A stretch of 64,000 bases of DNA from Bullera alba. Its lineage: Eukaryota > Basidiomycota > Tremellomycetes > Tremellales > Bulleraceae. Shown piece by piece: positions 21,914-38,319 of the stretch (position 1 is its first letter; every line of letters begins with the position of its first letter). The stretch spans positions 936,523-1,000,522 of the forward strand of contig BCIX01000005.1 in assembly GCA_001600095.1 (NCBI GenBank), in the 5' to 3' direction. The position numbers and the translations under genes are program-made. The notes under the pieces are model-generated. The model worked only from the letters and a program-made list of their open reading frames with translations, was not told the origin of the DNA and ran no database searches.

Positions 21914-24900
21914 ATGGGTGAGTCCCTGCCTATACATGCTTAGATACCTGGCTAACTGATGGTCTATAGGTATTCCAAAGGCGAGTCCTCCCACATTAAT
22001 GCGCGATCGATCTGACCCTCTCCCCTGCAGTTCTTCAGATGGATCTCCGAGAGATACCCTCTGACCTCGCAGCTGATCACGCCAAACTCGATTCCGACGT
22101 TTGACAATCTATAGTAAGCTGATACTCTCTATGTTTGACTCGTAGCTGACCACGTTATAGCTTGGACATGGTGAGCGGAGCTGGGAAATCAACGGAGCTA
22201 ACTTATAGAACGGTATCATCCACAATTGTTCCCACCCCGCATCGTCCGAGAACGACATGCACTTTCGCATAACGGAAGAACAGATGATATTGGCGATATT
22301 CGCCTATATCGATCACTTGTTCACCAAGATCAAGCCTCAAAAGGTCTTCTTCATGGCCATTGACGGTGTCGCCCCCCGGGCCAAGATGAATCAACAGCGA
22401 ACGCGACGATTCCGAACGGCCAAAGACGCTAGGGAGAAGCAGGCCGAGGCGGAGAAGAAGGGAGAAAAGCTCCCAGAAGAGAAGGCTTTCGATTCCAACT
22501 GTATCACACCAGGTGGGTAAGCTCCTCTGTACCTCATACTGAAGGACAGGTACACCTTTCATGGCCCGGTTGTCCAAACACTTGAAATACTATGTCACCA
22601 AGCGTATATCGGAGGACGCAGAGTGGAGGAATGTCACGGTCATCTTGAGTGGCCACGATGTTCCCGGAGAAGGAGAACACAAGATCCAAGAGTTTATCCG
22701 CTTGACAAAAGCTCAACCGGACTAGTGAGTCTCTTCGCTCGGACCCAGGCTGATGCGTAGCAACCCAAACACCAGGCACTGCCTTTACGGTCTGGATGCC
22801 GACCTCATCATGCTCGGGCTTCTCAGTCACGACCCTCACTTCTGTCTCTTGCGTGAAGAGGTCACTTTTGGCCGAAAGACGAGGAAGAACACGGGGTAGG
22901 TGAATCTAGAAAGCATCGCTGACACCCAGACTCTCGCAAACCAACTTCTATCTCCTGCACGTCTCGTTACTGCGAGAATATCTCGATCTGGAATTCGCCT
23001 CTCTCGCTTTGGAACTGCCATTCAAGTACGATCTTGAACGGATCATAGATGATTTCATCCTCATGGGCATCTTTGTCGGTAACGATTTCTTGCCCCACCT
23101 GCCCGATCTTCACATCAACGAGGGTGCATTGGAGAGGATTTGGACGATCTACAAAGCCATCCTCCCGAAAGCCGGCGGATACCTCAACGAGCACGGCACA
23201 ATCGCCTTGGACCGGCTCCAACTCATGCTGAACGAGCTCGCCAAGTTCGAGGTCGAAAACTTTGAAGCCGAGTTTGCCGACCATCATTGGTACAAGGGCA
23301 AGCAGCAGAAGGAGATTGAGGCGATGGAGAAGGCCAGAAAGCGTGGCAAGCTGAGTGAGTGCTTTCCGAGACGATTCCGCTGACAAGCAGTCATCACAAA
23401 GGACCAGCAGAAGACGCTCAACCAGATCAAGAGGTTTGTCACCAAGCATCAGTCTTCCCCCGATGCCGACAACAAGTGCACCATTGTGAACAACTTCTCT
23501 GCCCGAGATCAGAGATTCGTCCAGGAACTGATCGACGACCTTCACCTCAACGCCACCTGGGACGAAGTCGACGAGTATGGACAGCACGTCTTGACCCTCA
23601 AATTCAACGTAGAAGGCTCGGACAGCCCCGCTGAGACGGAAGATGAGCCCTCTGAGGATTGGCAAAGCGACGACGAGGCCGATGAGAGCGACGTGGCGAT
23701 CCAGCGGGTCTTTGCCAAATACGACAAGGCCAAGGTCGTTGACAACACTGTCGAAGACTTTGAGAACAGCTACGAAGAGACATTGAAGGAGAACTTCAAC
23801 AAGTGGAAGAAGGAGTACTACAAAGTAGGTGCAAGTATCGTCGCTCTGCTGACTGTAGGACAAACTCGAAATCAATTACGACGACCCTGCCGACCTGGGC
23901 AAGCTGACGTTCCGATACGTTGAGGGTCTTCAGTGGATCTTGAAGTACTACTACACTGGTGTGAAGAGTTGGGCTTGGTACTACGACTACCATTACGCCC
24001 CGCGTATCTCCGGTGGGTGATTTCGATCGAAGGACAAGCTGACAATCTAGACTTGACTGGCCTCGCCGATATGAAGTTTAACTTCGAGATGGGCAAGCCA
24101 TTCACTCCGTACCAGCAGCTCATGGGAGTGCTCCCGGCGGACAGTCAAGAGCATGTGCCACCTGCCTACAGAGTAGGTCGTGATTATCGAGCAGCGCTGA
24201 CCCCCAGGACCTCATGTACGAGGAAACATCCCCCATCATCGATTTCTACCCTCGAGACTTTGAGCTCGACATGAATGGAAAGAAGCAAGACTGGGAGGCA
24301 GTGGTCAAGATCCCGTTCATCGACCAGGCCAGATTGCTCAAGGCCATGGCTCGTGAGTGCGCTGCTTTGTGACTGTCGCTAAAGGACAGCCCGCGATGCC
24401 CGCCTCACGCAGGAGGAGAAGGAGCGAAACAATGGAAATGTGCTCAGCACGCAATTCGTCTACGACGAGAAAGAGGTCCACACCTTTCCTTCCTCCTCGC
24501 CCGGTTTCTTCCCGGATATCGTGCAGTGCCACTGCAAGAGCTCTCCGTTCAACTTGCCCACCCTGGGCGACGGTATCGACCTCATCATGGGTCTCATCGA
24601 CGGCGTGCATATCGGAGCCAAAGCGCTCGCTGGCTTCCCGTCACTCCAGACACTGCCGTACGCTGGCAGCTTGGGATATCACGGAGTCAATGTCTTTCAG
24701 AGCGACAGCCGAAACCAGTCCATGGTAATCACCCTCACTGACAAGCAGGACCGAGTTCACACGGCCGACATTGCAAAGGAGTTCTTGGGCAAGCAAACGT
24801 ATCACTCTTGGCCGTACCTGCAAGAAGGCCTCGTCGTCGCTGTCTCCGACGAGAAGTTCAAGTACGAACTGCAACCGGCCGGCAAGAGTATCAAGGTTGT

Positions 24901-27011
24901 GTCTGCCCCGCACAATCCGTTCCAGGCTATCCAATGGCGGAAATCCGCGGACAGGGTCGAGCACCACCAGTCGAAGCGGTTCGGTGTCATCATCGGCAAC
25001 GTCGACGTCGTGCTCCACGTCCGACCTTTGAAGGGTGAGTTGGGTCTTTAGTCGTTTGCTGATTTGAGTAGGTCTGAAACGCCTGGATACGGGCGCTTTG
25101 GTCAAGGACTACGAGCCGGCCGAGAAGGAAATGCTGCAGGCCTTGCAGCTGGTCGTCAAGCAGGTCGCCTTTGAGGACGAGCGATACATTGTGAGTGAAG
25201 ATGTACTGGCGAGACTGACGGTGGTAGGAAAAAGGCGCTCCTCCCATTGGCCAAGAGTTTCCCGATGGCGAACGAGTCATCTTCCTCGGCACCATGGCTT
25301 ATGGTACTGCCGGTCAAGTCAATTCGACTACCGAAGACGCTCTCAACATTGGCCTTGCGGTGGGTTGTCCGACAGCATCCTTGCGAGTCAAGCTTATTGT
25401 GAAATAGTACTTCCCCACTGAGAACAGAGAAAACGCCGAGTTTACCCGGGTCGTCCTGCAGCGACCTTCAGGTCATTACTACCCTTCGCCAGTGGTGACG
25501 CGCCGATTGGGCATCTCCGCTCTTGCCCTCTCCAGGATCACGTCCACCTTGATGGTCCTGCTTGAGGATGGGTCCAAGACCAACATCGGTCTGTCGCTCA
25601 AGTTTGAGAGCAAAGGATTGAAAGTGCTCGGCTGGACCAAGAGGAATGATCGAGGCTGGGAGTTTTCAGAGACTGCCGTCAGGGCGTTGGAGAAGTACAA
25701 GGTGAGTCTCAAGGGTGTGACATTGCTGACGGTCAGGCCGCGTTCCCCGAGCCATTCCATCGTTTCGACTCTCGAGGCGGAGGTGAGTGACCTGGGTGGC
25801 AATTAGAGCGTGGCTGATAATCATAGACCTTGTCACTTCTGCCGAGCTGTGTCCCACTGCCGAGAACCCCGATAAAGTGATCAAGGACATGAAGAAGTGG
25901 TTGAAGGAGCAAGATCTCATTGATCTAGAGCCAGTCTCGCTCTTTGCAGAGCAGCTCGAAAAGGTGAGCAATCTCGACCTAGGCAACATGCTGACTCTGG
26001 TAGGAAACGGTCAAATTGATCGAACAAATGGCGGATCACTTCCGATCAACCAAGACGCCCGAATCGATCAAAAAGGCTGCCATCAAGAGTATCCCCAGAC
26101 AAGCCGTCCTCAAGCCCGCTCACGCGGCGTACCGACTGCAAGGACAATCGTTCTCGCTAGGTGACCGAGTGATCATGGTCGTCGATGCCGCTGCCGGTGG
26201 TGTCCCGCTGGCGATGAAGGGTGTGATTGTGGGGATTGGCAGCAGAGACGTCGACGTCGTGTGGGACGTCCCCTTCATGGGCGGAGAGACGTTGAACGGG
26301 AGGTGAGTCAGTGTTGTATGGGCTTGTTGCTGATTGTGTAGATGTTCCGAGTACCGCGGTTCGACGGTGCCCTTCACTTCCTGCTTGAACCTCACCCGAC
26401 CTCAATTCGCGGTCGGAGGCAACACTGGCCCATCTGTGCCAAGGACCGAAGCTTTCAAGCCGAGGTTTGGTCCATCCCCCGCCGTCCAGTCGCAAAACTA
26501 CCGACCGTCGATCCCGGCCAAAAATCCTCCAGTCGCCATCATGAAGAACCCGAAACATGGAATCGGACATCACCCCCAGGGTATGCAGTATGGCAACGCG
26601 GCCAAGGGAATCAAATTGCCCACTCAGCCCAACGTCGGACACCACGACAAGCTCCATAGCATGCTGGTCGGTCAGGAGAAACATCTCGCTGCGCAACAAG
26701 CTGCCCGAGTGTCGGGATATCCCCAGCCCGGGCTGGCTCAGCACAAGGCAAAGTCGCCAGTGAAAGGTCATGTTCAACTGCCAACCAGTCCAACTCGACA
26801 ATCGGTACCGATCCACGCTGCCCCAAGTCGCGGTGGCACCGCGCCTCGAGGTCGTGGTCGTGGAGGACCGCCTGCTGGCGCTGCCAACGGTGCAGCTGGG
26901 ACTGCTCGACCAGTCGATGGAACTCCAGCTCAGCGAGGTGGTGGTGGTCGAGGTCGAGGCGCTGGCCGGGGCCGCGGGCGAGGAGGTGCCCCTCCGGCCG
27001 GAAGCGTCTAA
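21914..27011 (+). CDS. XRN1: 5'-3' exoribonuclease 1
   Basis: Degrades decapped mRNA from the 5' end in the cytoplasm. Twenty exons give about 1447 residues. It starts [18 protein letters not shown], the invariant Xrn opening. Exon 1 is 4 nt, exon 2 is 11 nt (21970-21980) and exon 4 is 10 nt (22161-22170); these must be spliced to give DNLYLDMNGIIHNC. Acidic catalytic residues appear in [21 protein letters not shown] and [12 protein letters not shown], and in [14 protein letters not shown] further on. The second conserved region ([16 protein letters not shown]) and the SH3-like and PAZ/Tudor-like parts follow. The tail is basic and RGG-rich ([13 protein letters not shown], ending GAPPAGSV), fitting RNA or decapping-factor contacts. 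The intron at 21981-22030 has a GC donor (gcgagt). The last exon is 670 nt. Confidence 0.97.
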
Positions 27012-27725
27012 CCGGTTCAAGCGTCTAGATGTCCGGAGGACCGGAAGAAACTTCGGTCCTATCCGGTAGAAAGGTTAAATGACGCCTCGCTTAGGCTTAC
27101 TGCCGCCCCCGAGTGGAGCCGGCAGCTGTCGGCAGGAAAAGATGAAGAGCATGCAATCTATTTCGTAAGAGTGACATCGGGGGCTTTCTGCAGGTGTTTG
27201 GGCGACGCGCTTGAATCAATCTTTGACGACCTCATGTGGCGTCTTGACAGTGTCTTGATTCCATAACCGCTGAAGCCGCCCACCGGGGCTCCCTATGCGG
27301 GTCTCATCTCGCCCTTGACTATGACTCATTGACCGATTCCGACATGGCGACCAAAAGCAGTTCCTAAGAGCGGCATCCTGCGGCATCCTGACCTAATCTT
27401 GACGTCTCCGCAGACGACGCTAACGGCCAAGCACGGCGTCGCGTCGGTGTACAAGGGCGTTTGAGTCTCTGTTTTCCGCTTGGCTGACGGTAATGGAGCT
27501 AAGCAAGCCGACCGACCCCTCGCGACCCCTCGCGACCCCTCGCGACCCCTCGCGCGACCTGCAGGGCGTCTAGGGTGGTAGCGGTAACCGGAGACCAGCA
27601 CTGCGGCTCACAAACTCCGAGATGCTTCTGCTTCTGTGGGTATAAGAACGCACTCGATCGGACGGGTGACCCCAGATTCCCCCATTTCGGCCCCTCTTAC
27701 CACTGAAGCGTTACCAGGCGTAGCC
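27012..27725. other. intergenic, XRN1 3' end and transporter promoter
   Basis: Holds a short tandem repeat (27513-27552, listed separately). An AT-poor, irregular sequence follows up to the transporter start. No gene seen. Confidence 0.5.
27513..27552. repeat. 10-bp tandem repeat, about four units
   Basis: Unit cgcgacccct: a partial first unit at 27513-27520, full units at 27521-27530, 27531-27540 and 27541-27550, then decay into cgcgcgacct. It lies about 180 bp upstream of the sugar-transporter start. It may be a variable-number repeat; no function shown. Confidence 0.8.
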
Positions 27726-30065
27726 ATGTCGACGGTGCACGAGAAGGACAACAAGGCCGAGCGGCCTCAGCATATCGATGACAGTGCGGCTGCATCCCGA
27801 GATTCCGCGACCATCATCGACCGCCAGACGTCGCAGGATGACATGGAGCCGATGCCCGAGGTCGACTTTGCGAGGGCGGCGACGATCAAGCCCTCGAGGC
27901 TGCACGGAAAGTCGCTCTACTTTATGGTCTCCTTTGTCGCTGGCACTGGAGTAAGTGGTGGTCTCAGGGAGATCTATTTGGTCCGTGGTTGCGGAGCTCT
28001 GCTGATTGGGTATAGTTCACGCTCTTTGGTTACGACCAAGGTGTGATGTCGGGTCTATTGACGCTTCCAGCGTTGTAAGTCTCTCCAGCTCTCCAGGCCA
28101 AACGCGGGAGTGAGCTCATGCATAGCAGTATCGAAGTGTTCCCCGAGACGGACGGCGGTTTCAACAATTCGGACGCGGCTACCAAACAGAGTTTAATGGT
28201 CGCCATCTGTGAGTTACCTCCCGGCGAGAGTATGCTGACGAGTAGACCAAATCGGATGCATGCTCGGCGCCCTGTGCAACCTCTACGTCGCAGACAAGAT
28301 CGGACGTCGATGGACAATTGCCATGTAAGTGATGCCTGGACTCCCGGATTTTGATTTTCTGACCCACGGTCGTTTTCTTTTTAGTGGCGGTATTGGCGTG
28401 GTCATTGGCACCATCCTCCAAGCCGCATCTGTCAACTATGGCATGATGATCTTTGCCCGGATCTTCAATGGGATCTGGAACGGTCTGTTGACCTCGGTCG
28501 TGCCTACATACCAAGCAGAATGCTCAAAACCGGCCAGTAGAGGCAAATTACTCCTGTTTTCCGGTTCTTTGATCACTTTCGTGAGTCCTCCTCGTTCAGA
28601 CAGGTTCAGATGGGTGTTGACAACGTCCTCAAGGGCGTCATGATAAGTTACTGGATTGATCTAGCCTTTTTCTACAGTTCGTCGTATCAGCGTACCATAT
28701 ATTTGTCCGAACTGACAGATCTCTCAGCCTCCGGCCAGATCTCCTGGCGATTCCCCCTCGCATTTCAGTGTGTCTTCACATTCACCATGTGAGTTCCCGA
28801 AGCTGCCGGCGGCCCAGGGCGATATCCGGCTGAGACTCGCTCACCTGTAGGCTCTTCTCGATGTGGTGGTACCGTGTGCCCGAGTCTCCGAGATGGCTCG
28901 TTGCCAAGGGCCGACACGAAGAGGCTCTCGCTGTTTTGAGCGCTCTTTCTGGAACGCCTGTCGACGACCCCGCGAACATCAAGACTTGGCACGGTATCGT
29001 CGAGACTATCCGGGCTTCCGCTGGTGACTTTGCCCTCAAAGAGCTTCTCACGCATGGCAAATCGCAACACTTCCGAAGAACGGCGTTGGGTGTATTGGCC
29101 CAGTGTTTCCAGCAGATCACCGGTATCAAGTGAGCGCCATCATTTCCAGAACACCGGGCGTCTCACAGATCAACTGACGCTCCTTTGCAGCCTGATCACG
29201 TACTACCTCTCGTCAGTACTAGAAGACATGGGTCTCGACGCGGAAATGTCGCGAATCATCGCTGGTGTCAACGGCACGTGTTACTTCCTCACCTCGTAAG
29301 TGATTGCATCTGTGAACCTTATCAGAGTGATTTGATCTGACTGTTTTTAGTCTGGTCGCCCTCTTCATCATCGAGAGACTCGGTCGACGACCTCTTATGC
29401 TCTGGACGACCGTTTTGCAAGCTGGAACCATGGCCATCCTCGCCGGCTTATACGAGGAGACATCCAGAGTCGCACAGATCTTCTCGGTCCTCATGCTGTT
29501 CTTGTTCAACACGTGGTTCTCCATCGGCTGGCTCGGTATGACTTGGCTGTACCCCGCCGAAGTGACACCGTTGAGGATCCGAGCTCCTGCCAACGCTCTG
29601 TCCACCGCTTCCAACTGGCTCTTTAACTTCTTCGTCGTGAGTACACGCCTCCCTATTCTAGCGGCCCAAGTTGATCGCTTGATCCATAGGTCATGGTCAC
29701 CGGACCCATGTTCTCCAATATCGGTTGGGGCACGTATGCCTTTTTCGCCGCGCTAAACGCGGTCATCATCTTCCCCACCGTCTTGCTCTTCTTCCCCGAG
29801 ACGAAGAAGTACTCCCTCGAAGACGTGAGTAACACAAGTGAACATGAGGTGGATGAGCTGATGAGATGATTAGCTGGACCTGATCTTTGCCATTGCAAAC
29901 GAAGAGGGCAAGAACCCTGTCGCTGTTAGTAAACACGGTGATATCCCCGAAGCCGGCACCAAGGAGGCGGATATGATTTTGGGCAGGAAGACGGGGAAGA
30001 GTATTGCCATGACAGAGGAGAAGCAGACAGAGAGGAGGAGGAGCCACCGTACCGAAGAAGTGTAA
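27726..30065 (+). CDS. MFS sugar porter (hexose/disaccharide transporter family)
   Basis: A plasma-membrane sugar:H+ symporter or facilitator of the major facilitator superfamily. Twelve exons give about 580 residues. After a charged N-terminus of about 60 residues come the sugar-porter marks: FGYDQGVMSGLLTLPAF in helix 1, VADKIGRRWTI (loop 2-3), PESPRWLVAKGR after helix 6, CFQQITGINLITYY in helix 7, IERLGRRPLML (loop 8-9) and FFPETKKYSLEDLDLIF after helix 12. The intron at 28677-28728 has a gttcgt donor, and its removal gives FFYTSGQISWRFP, which is expected for the family. The tail is hydrophilic and basic. It resembles the lactose/hexose/quinate clade but the substrate cannot be told. No other sugar-use gene lies beside it; the amylase is 22 kb away. 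Confidence 0.9.
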
Positions 30066-30674
30066 AGTCATCTCCAGCATATGCCAGGGTGGCCGTCAGT
30101 AATGAAAGTAGTCAGAAGTCAGTCTCATTCAAACCTGTAGCTCCGTATCGTCCCTATGTAGCCCTTGCGGTGTCGAGATGGCCGTCCGGGTGTTCCTAAG
30201 TCTGCACTCCCCAACGCCGTGAGTATGCAGCGCGGACAAGTGCACGAACGATCGCAGCATTTTCACATCGACGCACCGTGCAAACAAGTGACGCCACATG
30301 TCGGTGTTATGCGGCGTTAACGAGCTCCCACCCCCCTCCCCCGGCTTAGCGCTCGGCGCGATCAGTGGTGATCAATCCACTCCGGCATACATACCGTACC
30401 TAGCTCTGATACACTCCAGAGCTGTAGCATAGATCCACTCATACAGCAGTGATAGACATCTATCGCGCTCGGCAAACGGTCAGCTCAAACCTAGGAGCAA
30501 ATCGCCCATCGAGGCTCATCTACCGTCACCTCAACCAGAAGGACCGTTTGGAGGATAGAGAACAAAGCAGCAAAGGACGTCATTTCACGCGACACCGACA
30601 TACTCTACAACACATAGCCAGGCAAACAGTCGCGTTTGGAAACCACCACTTAGAAAGCGCCCGACACCGACACG
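30066..30674. other. intergenic, PP2A promoter region
   Basis: About 600 bp between two genes on the same strand. A C-rich run lies at 30330-30342. No gene seen; the 30449-30688 frame overlaps the PP2A start and lacks support. Confidence 0.45.
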
Positions 30675-32125
<1,451 letters not shown>

Positions 32126-32661
32126 ATGTATCACGAACCCCTAGACTCCTTAATTACCCGACCTCCCTCGCCCGCCTTATACACCGATACTCATGCCGCA
32201 TGACTCGTACTCGTACATCTCCCTGGATCAGGTCGTGAACAATGATTGTAGAAGATAAATGAAGAAAGACCAAGACCAAGCTAGGACCAGGATCGGGAGG
32301 CGTGATAGATGATGAAATGGGTTAGAAGCCTTGTCAGTAGTTTACTCCCAGCGCCTAGTACAATGCGTTTTCCCGTAAGATTCTCGGTCGCATGTCAGCA
32401 TACATATTCCCTGCAGAAGCCATGCCGAGCGAGCTCGAGATAAAGCGCACCACTAGGCTCTTGCAACGATAAGGCTTTGACCGAAGAGCGAACGAAGACG
32501 TGTGAAGTGGAAGGTGGAGGTCATCTTCTTGCAACAACAATAATCTGAACCTGTATATTTGTTTCTACTCTGTCGTCCACTCAAGACATCCTTGAACAGC
32601 CGAATACGACAGACTGCCTGCAACAGAAGGCTGCTACCTGTAGCGATCTTGCGCTTGCGCT
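32126..32661. other. intergenic, ORC1 promoter region
   Basis: About 535 bp between two genes on the same strand, with AT-rich patches near 32230-32290 and 32540-32570. Nothing else seen. Confidence 0.5.
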
Positions 32662-35383
32662 ATGCCCGTAACTCCCCGTCGGTCCACCAGAGGAGCCATC
32701 TTCACGCCTTCTCCCTTTCCGTCACCATCTGCCATCGCGCCAAACACGACATTCGCATGGACCTCTGCGCCCCTGTCCGCCGCCCTGCCTCCTGTAGAGG
32801 GCGGAGCTTCGAGCTCCAAGCTTGATGTGGCTGCACCTGGCGCGTTTCCGAACCCCACAGGCGATAGAAGCTATTACAGCTCGTACACCCGAATCGTCAG
32901 TCACTCCGGGTTGACACCCCGCAAAAACGGCAAGAAGCCAAGAGCCAACAAGGGGGACGAGGAGAGTCGGTTCGCTATTGGAGATGGGGTACTGGTCGAC
33001 GTGGAAGGCGGGGCGGATGGCGTTGGTGTATTGATCCGATTATGGGAGGAACCAGATAAAGACGAGGACGAGGAGGGGGACGAGGACAGTGATGGCGGGA
33101 ACGATTCTGCCAGGAGGAAGAGGAAGGACGAGAATGGTGACGCGACAGAAGTGAGGATGATGGCAGAGGTGCACTGGTGCTTCCGGAGGAAAGATCTTCC
33201 TGGGATCATGAAGAATCTCACAGTGGAAGACGTGAGCTCAATGCCACCTATATGAGCACACAAAAGCTGACGAGGCTGATCAGAATGAGGTTTTGCTCGC
33301 TGCATCTCCTATTAGGCCTGTAACGACCACGCTACCTGTAGCACTGCTCGTCCGGACGGTACCAATCTACTCTCTACCGTTCTTTGTCTCGCAATTCGCC
33401 CCCACAAAGTCCGTGGTCAAAGGGTGGACGTATGTCCGACAAGGCATCTACTGGTGCGCAAAAGCCTTTGACAAGGGCGCCAAAGGCGGGAAGGTCTACA
33501 GGGTGGATATCGACCAATGGAGGGATAATGGCAAGCAGGGATTGGGCTGGAACGTTCAGGTTCAGGAAGACGTGCCCGAGAAACCGGTCGACAGCAGCGA
33601 TAGCGATAGTGCCAGCGAAGCAGGCAGCGCCAAAGCGCCAGACAAGGGTGAGAGCTCGGACTCTGGTTCATCCGGAGGAGAAGAGGAGGAAGGCGCTGCG
33701 AAGCCCAAGCGGGCCCGACGGACCAAGGCCAAGGACACGGCAAAACCTAGGAAGAGGCAGAAACTGGTTGCACCATCGATACCAATGGGGCCAAAGGCAA
33801 AAGCGACAAAGGGAAAGAGGATGCCACATCCCAAACTACCCTCGTCCAAGCTGCCTGCTTCGATCATGGACACGGAGCAATTGCCGTCAGATCCATATCA
33901 GCGGGCATTGCGATTACTCCACGTGGGCGCAACTCCGGAGAGTCTGCCGTGTAGAGAGGAGGAATTTGTGGATGTATTGAGCAAGGTCGAAGAGGGAGTC
34001 GAGAGTGGTGGCGGAGGATGTCTTTGTGAGTCTATGAGACCGGCGGTCAAAGCTGTAGCTGATGGGCGGGGCAGATATCGCCGGTGTGCCTGGAACAGGC
34101 AAGACGGCGACAGTCCACGCCGTAGTCAAAGAGCTCAAACGCAAAGCTGAAGACGGGGTCAGTACTCTCTATCTCTGCCTCTTGCCCTTCATCGGCTGAC
34201 CACGATCTCACTATAGGAACTCCCTCCATTCTCATACGTCGAGATCAACGGTCTCAAGATTCCTTCCCCCCAGCACGCCTACACCGTGCTGTGGGAGGCA
34301 ATATCCGGGCAAAAAGGCTGCAGTACCAAGACTGCTCTACGAGGACTGGAGACTCACTTTGGGAGGAAGACCACCGGCGTCAGGGGCCCTCGAGCCAACA
34401 CATAGTACGTCCAGTCGTCTCCGTGTCGTTCCCTCTGAGTCAGCTGATATCCGCACCAGTGTCGTCCTCATGGACGAGTTGGACCAGCTCTTGACGGCGA
34501 AACAAGATGTCGTGTACAATTTCTTCAATTGGCCCACGATGCGGGACTCCCAGCTATTCGTGGTGGCAGTTGCCAATCGGATGGATCTGCCTCAGCATCT
34601 TGCCGCAAAGATCAAATCGAGACTAGGTGAGTCTGATCGCTCTCAGCTTTGTACGCAGTCGACGGTCAATGCTGACGATCTCGCAAGGCCTGCAAACACT
34701 GCTATTCCAGCCATACGACCGTCAATCCTTGATTGAAATCGTACAATCGCGGTTGATACCCCATCCAAAGTCGAAAGCCGAGCACAAGGTACTACAGCCA
34801 GATGCGATCGCCCTCGCTGCGACCAAAATGGCAGGAACGAACGGTGACGCGAGAAGAGTCTTAGATGCTTGCAGGTGAGAGCTCTCCGACGCTGTGGCTT
34901 CGAAGTAGAGCTGATGTCCGCTCTTCAAGGCGTGCGGTCGAAGTCGCTCTAGAGCCGAAAGAGCCTGCAACCTCCGCAATCCACCCCGTGACGGCGAAGG
35001 AGATGATGGCGGTATTGAACCAAATGTCATCTTCCCCCGTGGCCCTCTTCCTTAAACAATGCAGTCTGCAGCAGAAACTCATGCTGGCCGCCTTGGTCAG
35101 GTGTATAAGGCGAGAAGGTGTCCCGGAGATTCGATACCGGAGCATCAAGTCGGATCACGATAATCTCGTCAAGTCGCTCCTCGAGACCAACGACTTGCTG
35201 TCGAATACAGAGCTCAATATCGTGTTCAGCAGCTTGATCAGCTGTAATGCCCTCAGCTGTGGGTATGACCTGTCAAAGGGAATGGACGATCGGAAAGTCG
35301 CGCTGGGGATGGAGATCAGCGAGGTCGGTAGGGTCCTGATGAACGAAGGTGAAGCGTGGAGGAGGGCTCTCGCTGGTACATGA
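32662..35383 (+). CDS. ORC1: origin recognition complex subunit 1
   Basis: The ATP-binding subunit of ORC, which marks replication origins and loads MCM helicase. Seven exons (32662-33231, 33284-34025, 34075-34157, 34217-34404, 34460-34626, 34688-34874, 34930-35383) give 796 residues. The N-terminal half is a BAH-type domain (about residues 60-300; VHWCFRRKDLPG and QGIYWCAKAFD are typical). An acidic then basic disordered linker with many Ser/Lys follows. The AAA+ part has Walker A GVPGTGKTA, formed across a splice junction, and Walker B VVLMDELDQLL. Sensor-type VVAVANRMDLP and the arginine-rich GDARRVLDACRRAVE follow, then a C-terminal winged-helix region. The 34 kb region intron order keeps all motifs in frame. 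ORC1 stops 187 bp from the convergent SRP54 gene. Confidence 0.95.
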
Positions 35384-35570
35384 TCGCCAGTATTTCCAGT
35401 TGTGACAGTCCAAGATTATGTTGTATGCATTTATGTAGTGGTTTACTCGCATTGTTACACTATGAGATGGAATCGTTGCACGCTTGGACAGTTGATAGTC
35501 AAGATGTAATACTTGTACTCGAGTGTCACGGAGGGAAGTCCCACGCCATGACCCAGGCTCCTCCCTAGGT

Positions 35571-37947
<2,377 letters not shown>

Positions 37948-38319
37948 ATCGTCGAGTTGACTTGCGGTTGTGGATGCAGCAGAGGTGTATTACTTGATCT
38001 TTAGGTATAAAACGCTCAAGGATGTTGCCAACAACCCCGTCGACAGTCGGTCGACAGCATGGAGGACGATCGCATTCGTGCGGCACGGGACCGACCATCT
38101 TGCCACGCATAGGCGTCTCATCCTCGTTGTATGCTTTGCAGGCCTACGAGCCACGCGACGCGATGGCCGATCAAACCACTTACGTAAGCAATATAGGACA
38201 GCTGGCGGAGCTGCTGCTGCTGGCCTCCTCGAGCCCTCTCACTCACCTTACCGAGACTGCTTCCCACCGTACATGGCCAGGACAGATCACGGCAAAGTCT
38301 CTTCGGCAAACTCTCCAAC
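37948..38319. other. divergent promoter of SRP54 and Yip4-like gene
   Basis: About 370 bp between two divergent start codons. Nothing else seen. Confidence 0.5.

Noticed and set aside
22967..23875. 302-codon minus-strand frame inside XRN1
   Set aside because: Antisense shadow of XRN1 exons 8 and 9, crossing their introns.
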